Origin: Propionibacteriaceae bacterium
Lineage (GTDB): Bacteria; Actinomycetota; Actinomycetes; Propionibacteriales; Propionibacteriaceae
Length of the DNA stretch: 37,305 nucleotides
Assembly (NCBI GenBank): GCA_030538315.1
Contig: JAUNUF010000014.1
Span: 853 to 38,157, forward strand
Direction: 5' to 3'
The notes under the pieces are model-generated. The model made no database searches. It had not been told where the DNA came from and saw only the letters and a program-made list of their open reading frames with translations. The stretch's first letter is position 1. Every line of letters begins with the position of its first letter. This document shows positions 7,969 through 16,656 of the stretch, piece by piece. The translations under genes and the position numbers were made by a program.

Positions 7969-9095
7969 CAGCCGCAGGTGACCTCTGGAAGGGCAGACAG
8001 GCCGAGGGGCCTCTGCTCCACCCCCACCACGTGCACCCACAGGTTCCCCTCGCGCAACGAGTAGTCATCCCGGCCGCCGGGCAACACAACGGTGACGCCC
8101 GTGCGATGGTTGAACAGCGCATCCCGCTCCATCTCGTCCACGGTCGTCGCCCCGAGTACCCAATCCCCCTCGATAGCTCGCCCATTCACCGGGAGGGGCT
8201 CCGGCCTCTCCCTCATCACGAAGGTCTCGGAGGTCTCCGGGTCCATGACCAGCGCCACCTCCCCGGATGAGCCGCGGTAGGTGTCCAACACCTCCTTGTC
8301 CTGCAACTGGCCGCGCAGCTCCGTGACCTCGCCTGTAGCTTGCAGGAGCTGCATCGGCTGCTCCCCAGATCGCACCTGCAAGCCCCCAAGGACGGGGCCC
8401 ACCGGCTCCAAATCAGCGGCCCGCAGCGTCCAGGTTGCGTCGATTCCCTCGCTCAGGGTCACCAAGCGGAGGTTGGTTATCCGCCGCGGGGAGCCGGGGT
8501 CATTCTCGAAATCCGCCAGCCAGACTTTCCCGTCATCGAGCCACGCGTGTTCGATGACGCTGCCTGGCAGCTCCCGCCCGGTCCAGCCGGGGTTTTCTGA
8601 GTCCCACAGCAGCGCTCGCCCGCCGCTGCGATACACCACGTAGCGCCCATCGGTGACGGCGCTGAAGGGCAGAATGTTGACGTCGTGCGCAAACGTGATG
8701 CTCTGCCCGCCGCGGTGCCACGTCAGCTCATAGCGAGTGCGCTCGAGCCACGGCCCGTCCACGTCGACGATGCGCCGCCTCCTTGTCTCGTCGATGAGTT
8801 CATCCCACGACGGCGGCGCCTCGATGATGCAGGACTCATCGGTGGCAGGGGATCCGCCTTCTCCCTCGCCCGGGTCAGGAGCCGGCGCTGCCGGGGACAC
8901 CGGGATGGCGTTGGGCCCAGTCTGCATGGCCAACGCCACACCACCAGCTCCCACAACGGCGACTACGGTCAGCGCCGCCGCGCCACGCTGGATCCGGTGG
9001 CGGCGTCGATCAACCTGCGCGGCCACAGCCCGCGGCGAGACGCTGGTCTGGCTGGGAGTTTCCTCGAGGAGGTCCTTCAGGTGCGCGAGTTCCAT
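7968..9095 (-). CDS. Membrane-anchored partner of SigE-family sigma factor (first copy)
   Basis: A 375-aa protein encoded 2 bp after the sigma gene. A cytosolic N-terminal ~35 residues (MELAHLKDLLEE ...) precedes one membrane segment at about 37-57 (LTVVAVVGAGGVALAM). A Pro/Gly/Glu-rich linker and a ~290-residue extracytoplasmic domain of beta-propeller-like appearance follow (VTDGRYVVYRSGG, LLWDSENPG, AWLDDGKVWLADF). The arrangement suggests an anti-sigma or sensor protein, but no zinc-binding anti-sigma HxxxCxxC motif is present, so the role is inferred from context. It is a paralogue of 9759-10961 and shares the C-terminal LSALPEVTCG. The start is ATG at 9095. Confidence 0.8.
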   Translation of the reverse strand: MELAHLKDLLEETPSQTSVSPRAVAAQVDRRRHRIQRGAAALTVVAVVGAGGVALAMQTGPNAIPVSPAAPAPDPGEGEGGSPATDESCIIEAPPSWDELIDETRRRRIVDVDGPWLERTRYELTWHRGGQSITFAHDVNILPFSAVTDGRYVVYRSGGRALLWDSENPGWTGRELPGSVIEHAWLDDGKVWLADFENDPGSPRRITNLRLVTLSEGIDATWTLRAADLEPVGPVLGGLQVRSGEQPMQLLQATGEVTELRGQLQDKEVLDTYRGSSGEVALVMDPETSETFVMRERPEPLPVNGRAIEGDWVLGATTVDEMERDALFNHRTGVTVVLPGGRDDYSLREGNLWVHVVGVEQRPLGLSALPEVTCG

Positions 9096-9097
9096 GG

Positions 9098-9619
9098 TCA
9101 GAGTCCAATCGGGGTGGGAACGGATGAACGCAGCTTCGCCAGTGCCCGGGCGGCGGTGCTCTTGACGGTGCCCAGCGCGATGCCCAGCTCCCGGGCGGTC
9201 TCGGCCTCGGACAGATCTGCGAGGCAACGCAACACGATGACTTGGCGCTCACGCGGAGTGAGAGGAGCAAGCAACGCATCGACGTTGGCGGCGGCCACCG
9301 CGAGACTCTCCGGGCCGTGCTCTTCCGTGGGCCGGTCTTCACCGTCGACCTGCTGGCCCCAATGGGCACGGTGCCGGTTCTTGCGACGCCAGGCGTCGTA
9401 GGCGGAGTTGACCAGGATGCGCCGGGTGTAGGCGAACTTCTGGTCCTGCGTTTGGGAGGCGACCTTGCGCCACGACCGATAGGCCTTCTCCAGGGCGGTC
9501 TGGATGAGGTCGTCCGCCGCGTCGCGGCTGCCGGTCAGGGCACGTGCGATGCGCACGAGCTGAGGCAGCCGCTGGTCGGCAAACGCGGTGAAGTCACCGC
9601 TGAGGTCTCGGGTGGGCAT
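9098..9619 (-). CDS. RNA polymerase sigma-70 factor, SigE family (first copy)
   Basis: A 173-aa ECF-type sigma factor. Region 2 spans about residues 15-90 (RIARALTGSRDAADDLIQTA, YTRRILVNSAYDAWRRK). Region 4 spans about 115-165 (LTPRERQVIVLRCLADLSEAETA, then LGTVKSTAARALAKLR). A good AAGGAGG lies before the ATG at 9619. The membrane partner follows within 2 bp, forming a two-gene operon. Sequence before the start resembles the sequence before the paralogous sigma gene at 11448, which fits autoregulation. Confidence 0.92.
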   Translation of the reverse strand: MPTRDLSGDFTAFADQRLPQLVRIARALTGSRDAADDLIQTALEKAYRSWRKVASQTQDQKFAYTRRILVNSAYDAWRRKNRHRAHWGQQVDGEDRPTEEHGPESLAVAAANVDALLAPLTPRERQVIVLRCLADLSEAETARELGIALGTVKSTAARALAKLRSSVPTPIGL

Positions 9620-9634
9620 GTGGCGCCTCCTTCA

Positions 9635-9667
9635 TGCGTCCAAACGCACTGGGGCGCCGAAAGGTTC
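9635..9667 (-). promoter_or_regulatory. Possible ECF-type promoter of the first sigma operon
   Basis: On the minus strand GAACCTTTC is followed after about 17 bp by GCGTTT, giving an AACC ... CGT layout as used by ECF sigma factors. The same AACCTTT ... CGT pattern occurs before the paralogous sigma gene with an 18-bp gap. Support is the shared pattern only. Confidence 0.35.
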
Positions 9668-9678
9668 TGGTGCCATCC

Positions 9679-9759
9679 AACCCGGTAGATGTCCTTTCGA
9701 TGGGGTCACCCCCCTGAAAAACAGGGGGGTGACCCCATCGAGTGGACATTCAGCGGGTT
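9679..9759. repeat. ~80-bp palindromic repeat, copy 3
   Basis: Outer ends have the same orientation as copy 2 (AACCCGGTAG on the left, GCGGGTT on the right), but the loop reads TGAAAAACA, close to the reverse complement of the TCTTTTTCA loop in copies 1 and 2. The right end gives an in-frame second stop after the 400-aa sigma partner, exactly as in copy 2. It probably travelled with the duplicated operon. Confidence 0.9.
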
Positions 9760-10961
9760 CAGCCGCAGGTGACCTCCGGAAGGGCGGACAGCGCGACCGG
9801 CGCGTAGTTGGCCATCCCTTCCTGCGACACCCACAGGTAGCCGTCGCGGAGCGTGAAGGTCCCTTCGGTCGCGGGAAGGTTCACCGAGACGCCGGTGAGG
9901 TAGTTGTACATCGCGTAATCCGCCGCCGCACCCTCGACTGTGGTGCCCATCACCCATTCGCCGTCGATGACCCAGCCGTTGATCACCGGCGAGGAGACGC
10001 CGTTGAGGAGGACGCGGGCACGGTTGTCTGGGAACTCGGGCTCCGCCGCCACCAGGATGGCAGTGCCAGCCGGTGTGGTGGCCTCGCCGAGGAAGATGAC
10101 CTCGCGGAAGGCCTCCGGCGCATCGGTGAACGTGCCGTCGGGCTGGAGGATCTGGAACGGGCCGTCACCGATACGCGAGAGCAAGCCGCCGCCGAACGGG
10201 GTCAAGGCGAACAGGTCCTTCGTCGTCAGGATCTTGCGCGGTTCGCGACCCTTACCCAGATCGATGACGCTCACGTCGGTGATGAGGTCGTCCCCCACGG
10301 GGTCTGAAACCAGATCCGGAGTGTGGAGCATCATCCACACCTTGCCCTCATCCAGGCGAGCCAGATTCGGGCCATCGCCGCCGAACACGCCGGGCAGCGC
10401 CCACGCAGGCTCAGAGGGGTTCTGCGAGTCCCACACCTTTGCCTCGCCGCCAGCGAGGTACAGCACGTAGCGACCATCGGTTTCACCGCCGCCGTACATG
10501 AAATCAGCATCCGTGGCGAACTGCATGGCCTTGCCGTCCTTGTGCCAGATCAGCGTGTTCTCGTCCTTCTGGATCCACGGGCCATCAAGCGACTTCAACT
10601 CCCCGGCCTTGTCAATCAACTCTGCCCACGACGACGGCGCATCCACCGTGCAGGCGACCTCGCTGGCTGGCGCACGCAAACTCCCACCAATCTCGGTGGC
10701 AGGCGCCGTGGGATCCCCCGAGGGCTCAGGCGACACCGTCACGATGGGTTCCGGCGAAGCCGGGATGGGTGCGTTGTTCCATTCATTGTTCAGCCACAGC
10801 CCGCCCATGGCCACGCCCACGACGGCGAGGGAGACGATGCCGGCAACCCCGGCCCGGCGCAGCGACCGCTGGCGTTCGACGTGGCGGGTCACGCCGTCGG
10901 AAGTGAGGCGGGAGGTGCCGTCCTGCTCTTCAAACAGGCGCTTGAGATCATTGGTGTCCAT
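9759..10961 (-). CDS. Membrane-anchored partner of SigE-family sigma factor (second copy)
   Basis: A 400-aa paralogue of 7968-9095. A cytosolic N-terminus (MDTNDLKRLFEEQDG) and one membrane segment near residues 38-58 (GIVSLAVVGVAMGGLWL) precede a Pro/Glu/Thr-rich linker. A large extracytoplasmic domain with repeated aromatic strands follows (TDGRYVLYLAGG, KVWDSQNPS, LDEGKVWMML). It ends with the same SALPEVTCG as its paralogue. The ATG at 10961 lies inside the sigma gene (14-bp overlap); a TTG two codons earlier is an alternative. Likely a signal-sensing regulator of the upstream sigma factor; there is no recognisable zinc anti-sigma motif. Confidence 0.8.
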   Translation of the reverse strand: MDTNDLKRLFEEQDGTSRLTSDGVTRHVERQRSLRRAGVAGIVSLAVVGVAMGGLWLNNEWNNAPIPASPEPIVTVSPEPSGDPTAPATEIGGSLRAPASEVACTVDAPSSWAELIDKAGELKSLDGPWIQKDENTLIWHKDGKAMQFATDADFMYGGGETDGRYVLYLAGGEAKVWDSQNPSEPAWALPGVFGGDGPNLARLDEGKVWMMLHTPDLVSDPVGDDLITDVSVIDLGKGREPRKILTTKDLFALTPFGGGLLSRIGDGPFQILQPDGTFTDAPEAFREVIFLGEATTPAGTAILVAAEPEFPDNRARVLLNGVSSPVINGWVIDGEWVMGTTVEGAAADYAMYNYLTGVSVNLPATEGTFTLRDGYLWVSQEGMANYAPVALSALPEVTCG

Positions 10962-11448
10962 GTCCAACCCCTTCCAGGCTGGCCTCCGCGACGCGCATCT
11001 TCTTCAGTGCGTTCGCGTGGGTGCTCTTGACGGTGCCGAGCGCCATGCCCAGTTCGCGGGCGGTGTCGGCTTCGGTGAGATCTGAGAGGTAGCGCAGCGT
11101 GATGACCGCGCGTTCGCGGGGCGCGAGGGGACGCATCAGGTCGTCCAGGCGCCGGGCCGCGTCGTGGGCGAGCTCGGGTTGTTCGTCGACGCGGGTGCCG
11201 GTGGGCTCCCGGGTCAGGCCGAACACTTCCTTGAGCCGCGCCTTGCGGCGCCACGCATCGTAGGCAGAGTTGACGAGGATGCGCCGCACGTAGGGGAATG
11301 GGTCGCCGTCGATCCGCCCCCACGATCTGTAGGCCTTTTCAAGCGCGATCTGGGTGAGGTCGTCAGCTGATGATGGATCTGCCGTGAGGGACCGGGCGAC
11401 CTTCACCAGGTCGCCCAAGCGCAGGGCCACGAAGCCGCTGAAATCCAT
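10948..11448 (-). CDS. RNA polymerase sigma-70 factor, SigE family (second copy)
   Basis: A 166-aa ECF-type sigma factor paralogous to 9098-9619. Region 2 shows SADDLTQIALEKAYRSWGR and YVRRILVNSAYDAWRRK. Region 4 shows LAPRERAVITLRYLSDLTEA and LGMALGTVKSTHANALKK. The start ATG at 11448 follows AAAGGAGG; the in-frame extension upstream would include that ribosome site. The 3' end overlaps its membrane partner. Together with the first copy it forms a tandem duplication with diverged sequences, so the two sigma factors probably answer different signals. Confidence 0.92.
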   Translation of the reverse strand: MDFSGFVALRLGDLVKVARSLTADPSSADDLTQIALEKAYRSWGRIDGDPFPYVRRILVNSAYDAWRRKARLKEVFGLTREPTGTRVDEQPELAHDAARRLDDLMRPLAPRERAVITLRYLSDLTEADTARELGMALGTVKSTHANALKKMRVAEASLEGVGHGHQ

Positions 11449-11467
11449 TGCTGCCTCCTTTCTCACC

Positions 11468-11500
11468 CCTCATACGTCGCAGGGTTCGGAAAAGGTTCAG
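11468..11500 (-). promoter_or_regulatory. Possible ECF-type promoter of the second sigma operon
   Basis: On the minus strand TGAACCTTTTC is followed about 18 bp later by GACGTATG. The AACCTTT ... CGT layout parallels that before the first sigma gene. Low-complexity evidence, reported because both paralogous operons share it. Confidence 0.35.
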
Positions 11501-11505
11501 TCGCC

Positions 11506-11952
11506 CTAACTCACCGCGTCGAGAATCCCGGGCATCGCGGCCTCGACGTCCGCGAGCGTGTCGTAGAAGCCCTCCTGATCCCCGTACCAGGGGTCGATGA
11601 GTTCCTCGCCCTTGGGCTTGTCTGGGTTGAAGTCGTTGAGCAGGTGCACGTCCGCCGTCGGTGCCATCTTCTTGAGCCTGGCAACGTGGAACGGTTCGAC
11701 GGCGACCACGAAAGCACCGCGCATGTCCGAGGCGGTGATGCGGCGAGCCTCATGATCTGCGGCGTCGTAGCCGGCTTCTTGCAGCACCCGCACGGCCCGA
11801 CGGTCGATGCCGCGGCCGCTCTCCTCGCTGGAGATACCGAAGCTCTCGATCTCAATGTCGAGGCCGCGCTCCTCGGCCATTCGGCGCGCGACGCGCTCGG
11901 CCATCGGGGAGCGGCAGATGTTGCCCCAGCACACGAAGATCAACCTGGTCAT
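11506..11952 (-). CDS. Low-molecular-weight protein tyrosine phosphatase
   Basis: A small cytosolic phosphatase (148 aa) with the P-loop FVCWGNICRSPMAE (C-x5-R) at the N-terminus and the general-acid loop DPWYGD near residue 118. Family members dephosphorylate tyrosine kinases or, in some cases, phosphoarginine. No kinase or capsule gene is adjacent. I use the ATG at 11952; an ATG nine bases upstream (11961) would add three residues, and neither has a clear ribosome site. It is divergent from the response regulator at 12036. Confidence 0.92.
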   Translation of the reverse strand: MTRLIFVCWGNICRSPMAERVARRMAEERGLDIEIESFGISSEESGRGIDRRAVRVLQEAGYDAADHEARRITASDMRGAFVVAVEPFHVARLKKMAPTADVHLLNDFNPDKPKGEELIDPWYGDQEGFYDTLADVEAAMPGILDAVS

Positions 11953-12035
11953 GGACGCCATGCTAGCTACGCCGTCCAGACAGCGAGACCCGGGTAGGAT
12001 GACTATTTGTCGGTGGAAGGTGACAGGGTAGGGCT

Positions 12036-12722
12036 ATGCAGATCTTGGTGGTGGACGACGATCAGGCCGTGCGTGATTCGCTCGCGAGGTCGCTGACCTA
12101 TTCGGGTGACGAGGTGCAAACCGCCGCTGATGGCGTGGAAGCCCTCGCCAAGCTGGTCAGCTGGCAGCCAGACGCCATCATCATGGACGTGATGATGCCG
12201 CGGCTCGACGGGCTGGAAACCACCCGCATGCTCCGCCAGGGCGGCAACGACATCCCCATCCTCATCCTCACGGCCCGTGACGCCGTGGGTGACAGAGTGG
12301 ATGGGCTGGATGCCGGCGCTGATGATTACATGGTCAAGCCCTTCGCCCTCGACGAGCTGCTTGCGCGCCTGCGCGCGCTGACGCGTCGTTCCAAGCCGGC
12401 CACGGAGGCCGAATCGAAGGTGCTCACCTTCCAAGATGTGACTTTGGACACGCAGCACCGCGAGGTGACGCGCGACGGGCAGCACATCTCGCTGACGCGC
12501 ACGGAGTTCGCGTTGTTGCAGGTGTTCATGGAGAACCCGCGCCGCGTGATGGAGCGCAACACGCTGCTCAACGAGGTGTGGGGTTTCGAGTTCCCCACCA
12601 CGGCGAATTCGCTCGAGGTCTACATCGGCTATCTCCGCCGCAAGACGGAGGCAGGGGGCAAGGCCCGCCTGATTCACACGGTTCGCGGCATCGGCTACGT
12701 CCTGCGTGAAACGCCCCCGTGA
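12036..12722 (+). CDS. mprA: OmpR/PhoB-family response regulator, MprA-like
   Basis: A 228-aa DNA-binding response regulator. The receiver domain has the acidic pair DDD (residues 7-9), the phospho-acceptor Asp in [12 protein letters not shown] (about residue 51) and the KPFA lysine. The C-terminal winged helix spans about 130-225 ([27 protein letters not shown]). Its stop overlaps the GTG of the histidine kinase, so the pair is translationally coupled. The closest recognised relatives are MprA-type regulators that respond to envelope stress; the symbol is by resemblance. Confidence 0.93.
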   Translation: MQILVVDDDQAVRDSLARSLTYSGDEVQTAADGVEALAKLVSWQPDAIIMDVMMPRLDGLETTRMLRQGGNDIPILILTARDAVGDRVDGLDAGADDYMVKPFALDELLARLRALTRRSKPATEAESKVLTFQDVTLDTQHREVTRDGQHISLTRTEFALLQVFMENPRRVMERNTLLNEVWGFEFPTTANSLEVYIGYLRRKTEAGGKARLIHTVRGIGYVLRETPP

Positions 12723-14137
12723 TCGGGAGTTGGTGGATCCGTCTCCGGCGCGGCATCGGGCGCCTCGTCAGTGGGCAGTCGCTCCAATGGCGGTTGGCGC
12801 TGCTGACCGGCATCTCGGTTGCGGCGTCGGTGGTCGTCGTCGGCGGGGCATCGTTCGCCACCACGCGGTGGTCGTTGTTGGAGCAGCTTGACAGGGAACT
12901 GATCCAGGTGGCGCAGAACGCGTCCAGCACCGTGTCGCTGAGCGTGACCAGCATGGGCGGGTTGTCGCCTGATGCGCTGGGTTCCTCCGGCGGTCTATTG
13001 GGTGTGGTGTCGGCGCAGGGCATCATCAACCAGGTCTCGGGGCAGCGTGAGAGCCTGACGGCGGGGCCGGCTGAGATCGCGATCGCCCGGCTCAACACCG
13101 GCTCGTCGGCCCGCAACGTGGAGTTCGAGGGGTTGACGTACCGCATGGTGTCGGTGCCCATGACGGTGGACAACGAGCACTACGCCGTCATGTACGCGCG
13201 GCCGCTCACCGCGTTGCAGGCCACGTTGAGTTCGTTGTGGGTGGTGCTGCTGGTGGCCGGCATGTTGGGCATTCTCACCACGACGGCGGCCGCGCTGTGG
13301 GCGGCCCGCACGGTGTTGGCACCGGTGCGGCGGCTGTCGCGCGCCGTGAAATCCGTCACGCAGACGGATCAGCTGAACCCCATCCGCATCTATGGCCGCG
13401 ATGATCTGGGTGAGCTCACGAAGTCGTTCAACACAATGCTGCGCTCGCTGCAGCAATCCCGCGAACAGCAGCGGCAGCTCATTGCTGATGCGGGGCACGA
13501 GTTGCGCACGCCGCTCACGTCGATGCGCACCAACGTCGAACTGCTGCTGGCAGATGACAAGTCCGGCATGCTGCCGGAGGGGGCCCGCTCTGAGGTGTTG
13601 GGGGATGTCGCGGCGCAGTTGGGCGAGTTCTCGGCGCTGGTGGGAGATCTCGTGGCGCTGACGCGCGACGATCATCTCCAGCGCCCGCACGAACCCCTGG
13701 ATCTGGCGGAGGTCATCGAATCCGCGCTGTCGCGCGCCGAGCGGCGCGGCCCCAACATCCACTTCGACGTGCTGCTGGAGCCCACCCCCGTGATGGGAGA
13801 CGCCTCCACGCTGGAGCGCGCCATCACCAACCTGCTGGACAACGCGGTGAAGTTCTCCGCGGCAGATGGCACCATCCGCGTGTACCTGGAGGATGGCACG
13901 CTCACGATCATCGACCAAGGTCCCGGCATCGAAGAGGAAGATCTGCCCAACATCTTCGACCGCTTCTATCGCTCTGACAAGGCGCGCAACACTCCCGGCA
14001 CCGGGTTGGGCCTGTCCATCGTGGCCCACACTGTGGAGGCGCACGGCGGCAGCGTGCGGGCCAGCAATGACCCAGATGGCGGCGCGCGTTTCACGCTGCG
14101 GATCCCCGTCGTCGACGTGCCGGAGCACTACGAGTGA
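12719..14137 (+). CDS. mprB: Two-component sensor histidine kinase, MprB-like
   Basis: A 472-aa membrane kinase. The first membrane segment is at about residues 25-48, followed by an extracytoplasmic sensor of ~115 residues and a second segment at about 163-186 ([20 protein letters not shown]). HAMP follows, then HisKA with the phospho-acceptor in [12 protein letters not shown]. The ATPase domain carries the N box (NLLDNAVKF), G1 (IDQGPGI), the F box (IFDRFYRS) and G2 (GTGLGLS). The start is GTG at 12719, overlapping the regulator stop (GTGA). The downstream azlC start overlaps its stop in the same way, so kinase and transporter genes may share a transcript. Confidence 0.93.
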   Translation: MIGSWWIRLRRGIGRLVSGQSLQWRLALLTGISVAASVVVVGGASFATTRWSLLEQLDRELIQVAQNASSTVSLSVTSMGGLSPDALGSSGGLLGVVSAQGIINQVSGQRESLTAGPAEIAIARLNTGSSARNVEFEGLTYRMVSVPMTVDNEHYAVMYARPLTALQATLSSLWVVLLVAGMLGILTTTAAALWAARTVLAPVRRLSRAVKSVTQTDQLNPIRIYGRDDLGELTKSFNTMLRSLQQSREQQRQLIADAGHELRTPLTSMRTNVELLLADDKSGMLPEGARSEVLGDVAAQLGEFSALVGDLVALTRDDHLQRPHEPLDLAEVIESALSRAERRGPNIHFDVLLEPTPVMGDASTLERAITNLLDNAVKFSAADGTIRVYLEDGTLTIIDQGPGIEEEDLPNIFDRFYRSDKARNTPGTGLGLSIVAHTVEAHGGSVRASNDPDGGARFTLRIPVVDVPEHYE

Positions 14138-14838
14138 AGCGCCCGCTGAACGTTGCGCGGGCCCCGCACCGGCGGCTCACGCCCGCCCAGAAGCGCGGCC
14201 TGTCCGTTGGCTTGGCCACGGGGCTGTACGGGATCTCGTTCGGTGCGCTCGCCGTCGTGGCGGGGCTGTCCGTCTGGCAGGCGTGGGCGTTGAGCCTGCT
14301 GATGTTCACGGGCGGCTCGCAGTTCGCGTTCATCGGCGTGGTGGGCGGAGGAGGGGCGCTCGGCGCCGCGGCTGCCGCTGCTTCCTTGGTGGGCGTGCGC
14401 AACGCCGTCTACGGGGTGACGGCCAACGCGATGTTGCGGCCGCAGGGTTGGCGCAAGATCCTGGCGGCGCACGTGACCATCGACGAATCCATCGCCGTGG
14501 CATCTGCTTCCGAGGATCCGGCGGAGGAGCGGCGGGGGTTCTGGGCCGCGGGTCTGGCGGTGTTCGTGCTGTGGAACCTCTTCACGCTGGTGGGCGCCAT
14601 GGGTGGCAACGCGCTCGGAGACCCAAAAGCGTGGGGTCTCGACGGCGCCGCCGTCGCCGCCTTCCTGGGCCTGCTGTGGCCGCGGTTGAAGGCGCGGGAT
14701 CCCATTGTGGTCGCGGTGGTCGCGGCGTTGGTGACCGTGCTCGTGGCACCCTTCGTACCCCCGGGCATCCCCATCATCCTGGCCGCTGTGCTCTCCGTCC
14801 TCATCACGGTCGCCCAACGCCGGAGGAATGCCCCATGA
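14134..14838 (+). CDS. azlC: AzlC-family branched-chain amino acid permease
   Basis: A 234-aa membrane protein with about six hydrophobic segments. It has the family signature near the N-terminus (GLYGISFGALAVVAGL, then MFTGGSQFAFIGVV) and RNAVYG. With AzlD it forms a two-subunit exporter for branched-chain amino acids or analogues. GTG at 14134 overlaps the kinase stop; AzlD starts within its own stop (ATGA). The kinase-regulator pair upstream could control it. Confidence 0.9.
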   Translation: MKRPLNVARAPHRRLTPAQKRGLSVGLATGLYGISFGALAVVAGLSVWQAWALSLLMFTGGSQFAFIGVVGGGGALGAAAAAASLVGVRNAVYGVTANAMLRPQGWRKILAAHVTIDESIAVASASEDPAEERRGFWAAGLAVFVLWNLFTLVGAMGGNALGDPKAWGLDGAAVAAFLGLLWPRLKARDPIVVAVVAALVTVLVAPFVPPGIPIILAAVLSVLITVAQRRRNAP

Positions 14839-15143
14839 GCCTCTGGATCTGGATCCTCATCTCGTGCGCGATCGCGTTCGGCACGAAGTTCGTCGGCTAC
14901 CTCCTCCCGGAGCGCTGGCTGGAGAACCAGTGGGTGTTGCCGCTCAGCCAGGGCGTCACCGTCGGTCTCTTGGCCAGCTTGGTGGCGGTGACCACGTTCG
15001 TCGATGGGCAGGAGCTTCGGCTGGATGCGCGCGTGGTGGCGCTGCTCGCGGCGGCGGTTGCGCTCCGGTTCAAGGCGCCCTATTTGGCGGTGGTGGTCAT
15101 TGGCGCGGTGGCCGCGGCTCTCGCCCGGTTGGCCGGGCTCTGA
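14835..15143 (+). CDS. azlD: AzlD-family transport protein
   Basis: A 102-aa partner of AzlC with about four short hydrophobic segments (SLWIWILISCAIAFGTKF, LSQGVTVGLLASLVAVTTF, VVALLAAAVAL, YLAVVVIGAVAAAL). Length and hydropathy match the AzlD family. ATG at 14835 overlaps the AzlC stop. The product presumably works only as a complex with AzlC. Confidence 0.9.
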   Translation: MSLWIWILISCAIAFGTKFVGYLLPERWLENQWVLPLSQGVTVGLLASLVAVTTFVDGQELRLDARVVALLAAAVALRFKAPYLAVVVIGAVAAALARLAGL

Positions 15144-15171
15144 GGAACTGCCCGAGTGTAAGGTCGGTGCC

Positions 15172-16146
15172 GTGAGTGAGCGCATTGTCATCCTGGGCGG
15201 AACGGGCCTCCTCGGCCAACACGCAGCGTTGAGCCTTCGTGAGCGCGGCGTACCCGCCGTCCTCGTGGGGCTTGGAAACGCCTCCTTGCTTCCGGCGCTC
15301 AGCGGCAGCGACATCGTTTCGGTCAATCTTGATTCCGCATCCCACGAAGAGCTCATCAGCCTGATGAAGGGCGCCACCGGTGTCATCCAGGCGATGGGCC
15401 CCGACGACAGGGTCACGCCGCTGGGGTCGGCTGATGCGTTCTTCCAGAAGCACCTGGTGGGGACGTCGGCCAAGTTGGCGACGGCTGCCCGCGACGCCGG
15501 GGTCGAGCGGTACGTCATCTGCGGTTCGTATTTCTCGGCCTGGAGCCGCATGAATCCCGGGGCCCGCATGGCGGAGCGCCACGCGTACGTGCGGGCGCGG
15601 CGGGATCAGGCGGATCAGGCGATCTCGATTGGCGCGGGCAGCATGGCCGTGAGCGTCCTCGAGATCCCCTACGTGTTCGGGACGGTTCCGGGGCAGGTCC
15701 CCATGTGGCGGGAGTGGTTGTTCGAGCGGCTGCGGAAGATGCCGGTGGTGTTCTATCCCGACGGCGGCTCCAGCGTGGTGACCGCCGCCCAGGTGGGTCA
15801 TGCTGCCGCCGCGGCCTCGTTGGTGGGAGACCATGGCGCCCGGTATCCGCTGGCGGATCTTCAGCTCACGTGGAAGGAGTTGCTGGCGATGGTCCTTCCG
15901 GCGTTGGGCAAGTCCCCGCGCGTCATCACCGTGCCGCGGCTCCTGGCGGAACCCACTGCGTGGCGGATGGGTGCCGAGTTGGCCAAGGAGGGTCGCGAGC
16001 CGGGCATCGACCCGAAGCGCCTGATGCGAGACATCATGTACCAGCGCGTCTTCGTGGATCCCTCGCGGGCCGTGACTGAGTTGGGCTTCGAGGGCGGCGG
16101 CGTGCCTGAGGCCATCGTCGCCACCGTCCGCGCCTCGTATCGCTGA
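15172..16146 (+). CDS. NAD(P)-binding NmrA/atypical SDR-like protein
   Basis: A 324-aa Rossmann-fold protein. The dinucleotide loop is GGTGLLGQ at residues 9-16. A strand-end YVICGSYFSAWS replaces the usual YxxxK catalytic pair, so it is probably an atypical short-chain dehydrogenase or nucleotide-sensing protein rather than a classical one. The substrate cannot be told. The start is GTG at 15172 with AAGG about 8 nt upstream. It follows azlD by 28 bp on the same strand and may belong to the same transcript. Confidence 0.75.
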   Translation: MSERIVILGGTGLLGQHAALSLRERGVPAVLVGLGNASLLPALSGSDIVSVNLDSASHEELISLMKGATGVIQAMGPDDRVTPLGSADAFFQKHLVGTSAKLATAARDAGVERYVICGSYFSAWSRMNPGARMAERHAYVRARRDQADQAISIGAGSMAVSVLEIPYVFGTVPGQVPMWREWLFERLRKMPVVFYPDGGSSVVTAAQVGHAAAAASLVGDHGARYPLADLQLTWKELLAMVLPALGKSPRVITVPRLLAEPTAWRMGAELAKEGREPGIDPKRLMRDIMYQRVFVDPSRAVTELGFEGGGVPEAIVATVRASYR

Positions 16147-16167
16147 GGTTCGTGATGCAATGGGCGC

Positions 16168-16611
16168 ATGTTTGAAGCGCCCATCGACATCGTCCGCGCC
16201 TTCGCCGAGGCCTGGAGCAGGCAAGACGCGGATGCGGTGGCCAACCTGTTCGTGGAGGATGCCGGCTTCGTCAACGTCACTGGCATGTGGTGGCACGACA
16301 GGGAGCGGATCCGCGCAGCGCACGCGCGGGGCTTCGAGGTGATGTTCCCCGAGGCACAGGTGCGCTTGGGCCGCACCGACGTGCGGATGCTGGGCGCCGA
16401 CGCCGCCGTCGTGCACGCCCGCTGGCACATGAAGGGCCAGATCAAGCCGGACGGGTCGCCTGCCGGGGATCGCAGCGGCGTGATCAGTTTCGTGGCCACC
16501 CGCACCGTCGACGGTTGGCTGGCGGTTTCTGCGCACAACACGGACACCGCGCCCGGGCGGGAGACCCATATCGCCTCCGACGGCGGGCTCACCGCTGAAC
16601 GCTACGCCTGA
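16168..16611 (+). CDS. SnoaL-like / SgcJ-type (DUF4440) small protein
   Basis: A 147-aa single-domain protein of the NTF2-like cone fold. The N-terminus IVRAFAEAWSRQDADAVANL ... FVNVTG is the common entry of SgcJ/EcaC-type proteins, followed by MWWHDRERIRAAH and a C-terminal sheet (SFVATRTVDGWLAVSAHN). Members are ligand-binding or of unknown function; no catalytic assignment is possible. The ATG at 16168 starts 22 bp after the preceding stop, so it may be co-transcribed. Confidence 0.8.
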   Translation: MFEAPIDIVRAFAEAWSRQDADAVANLFVEDAGFVNVTGMWWHDRERIRAAHARGFEVMFPEAQVRLGRTDVRMLGADAAVVHARWHMKGQIKPDGSPAGDRSGVISFVATRTVDGWLAVSAHNTDTAPGRETHIASDGGLTAERYA

Positions 16612-16656
16612 GCGTCTATCCTCCCCTGGGGCTCCCTGGCGCGGCATCATGGGGCC

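Noticed and set aside
12326-14128. Large minus-strand frames opposite the two-component genes
   Set aside because: The plus-strand response regulator and kinase have complete motifs and coupled starts. The antisense frames show none.
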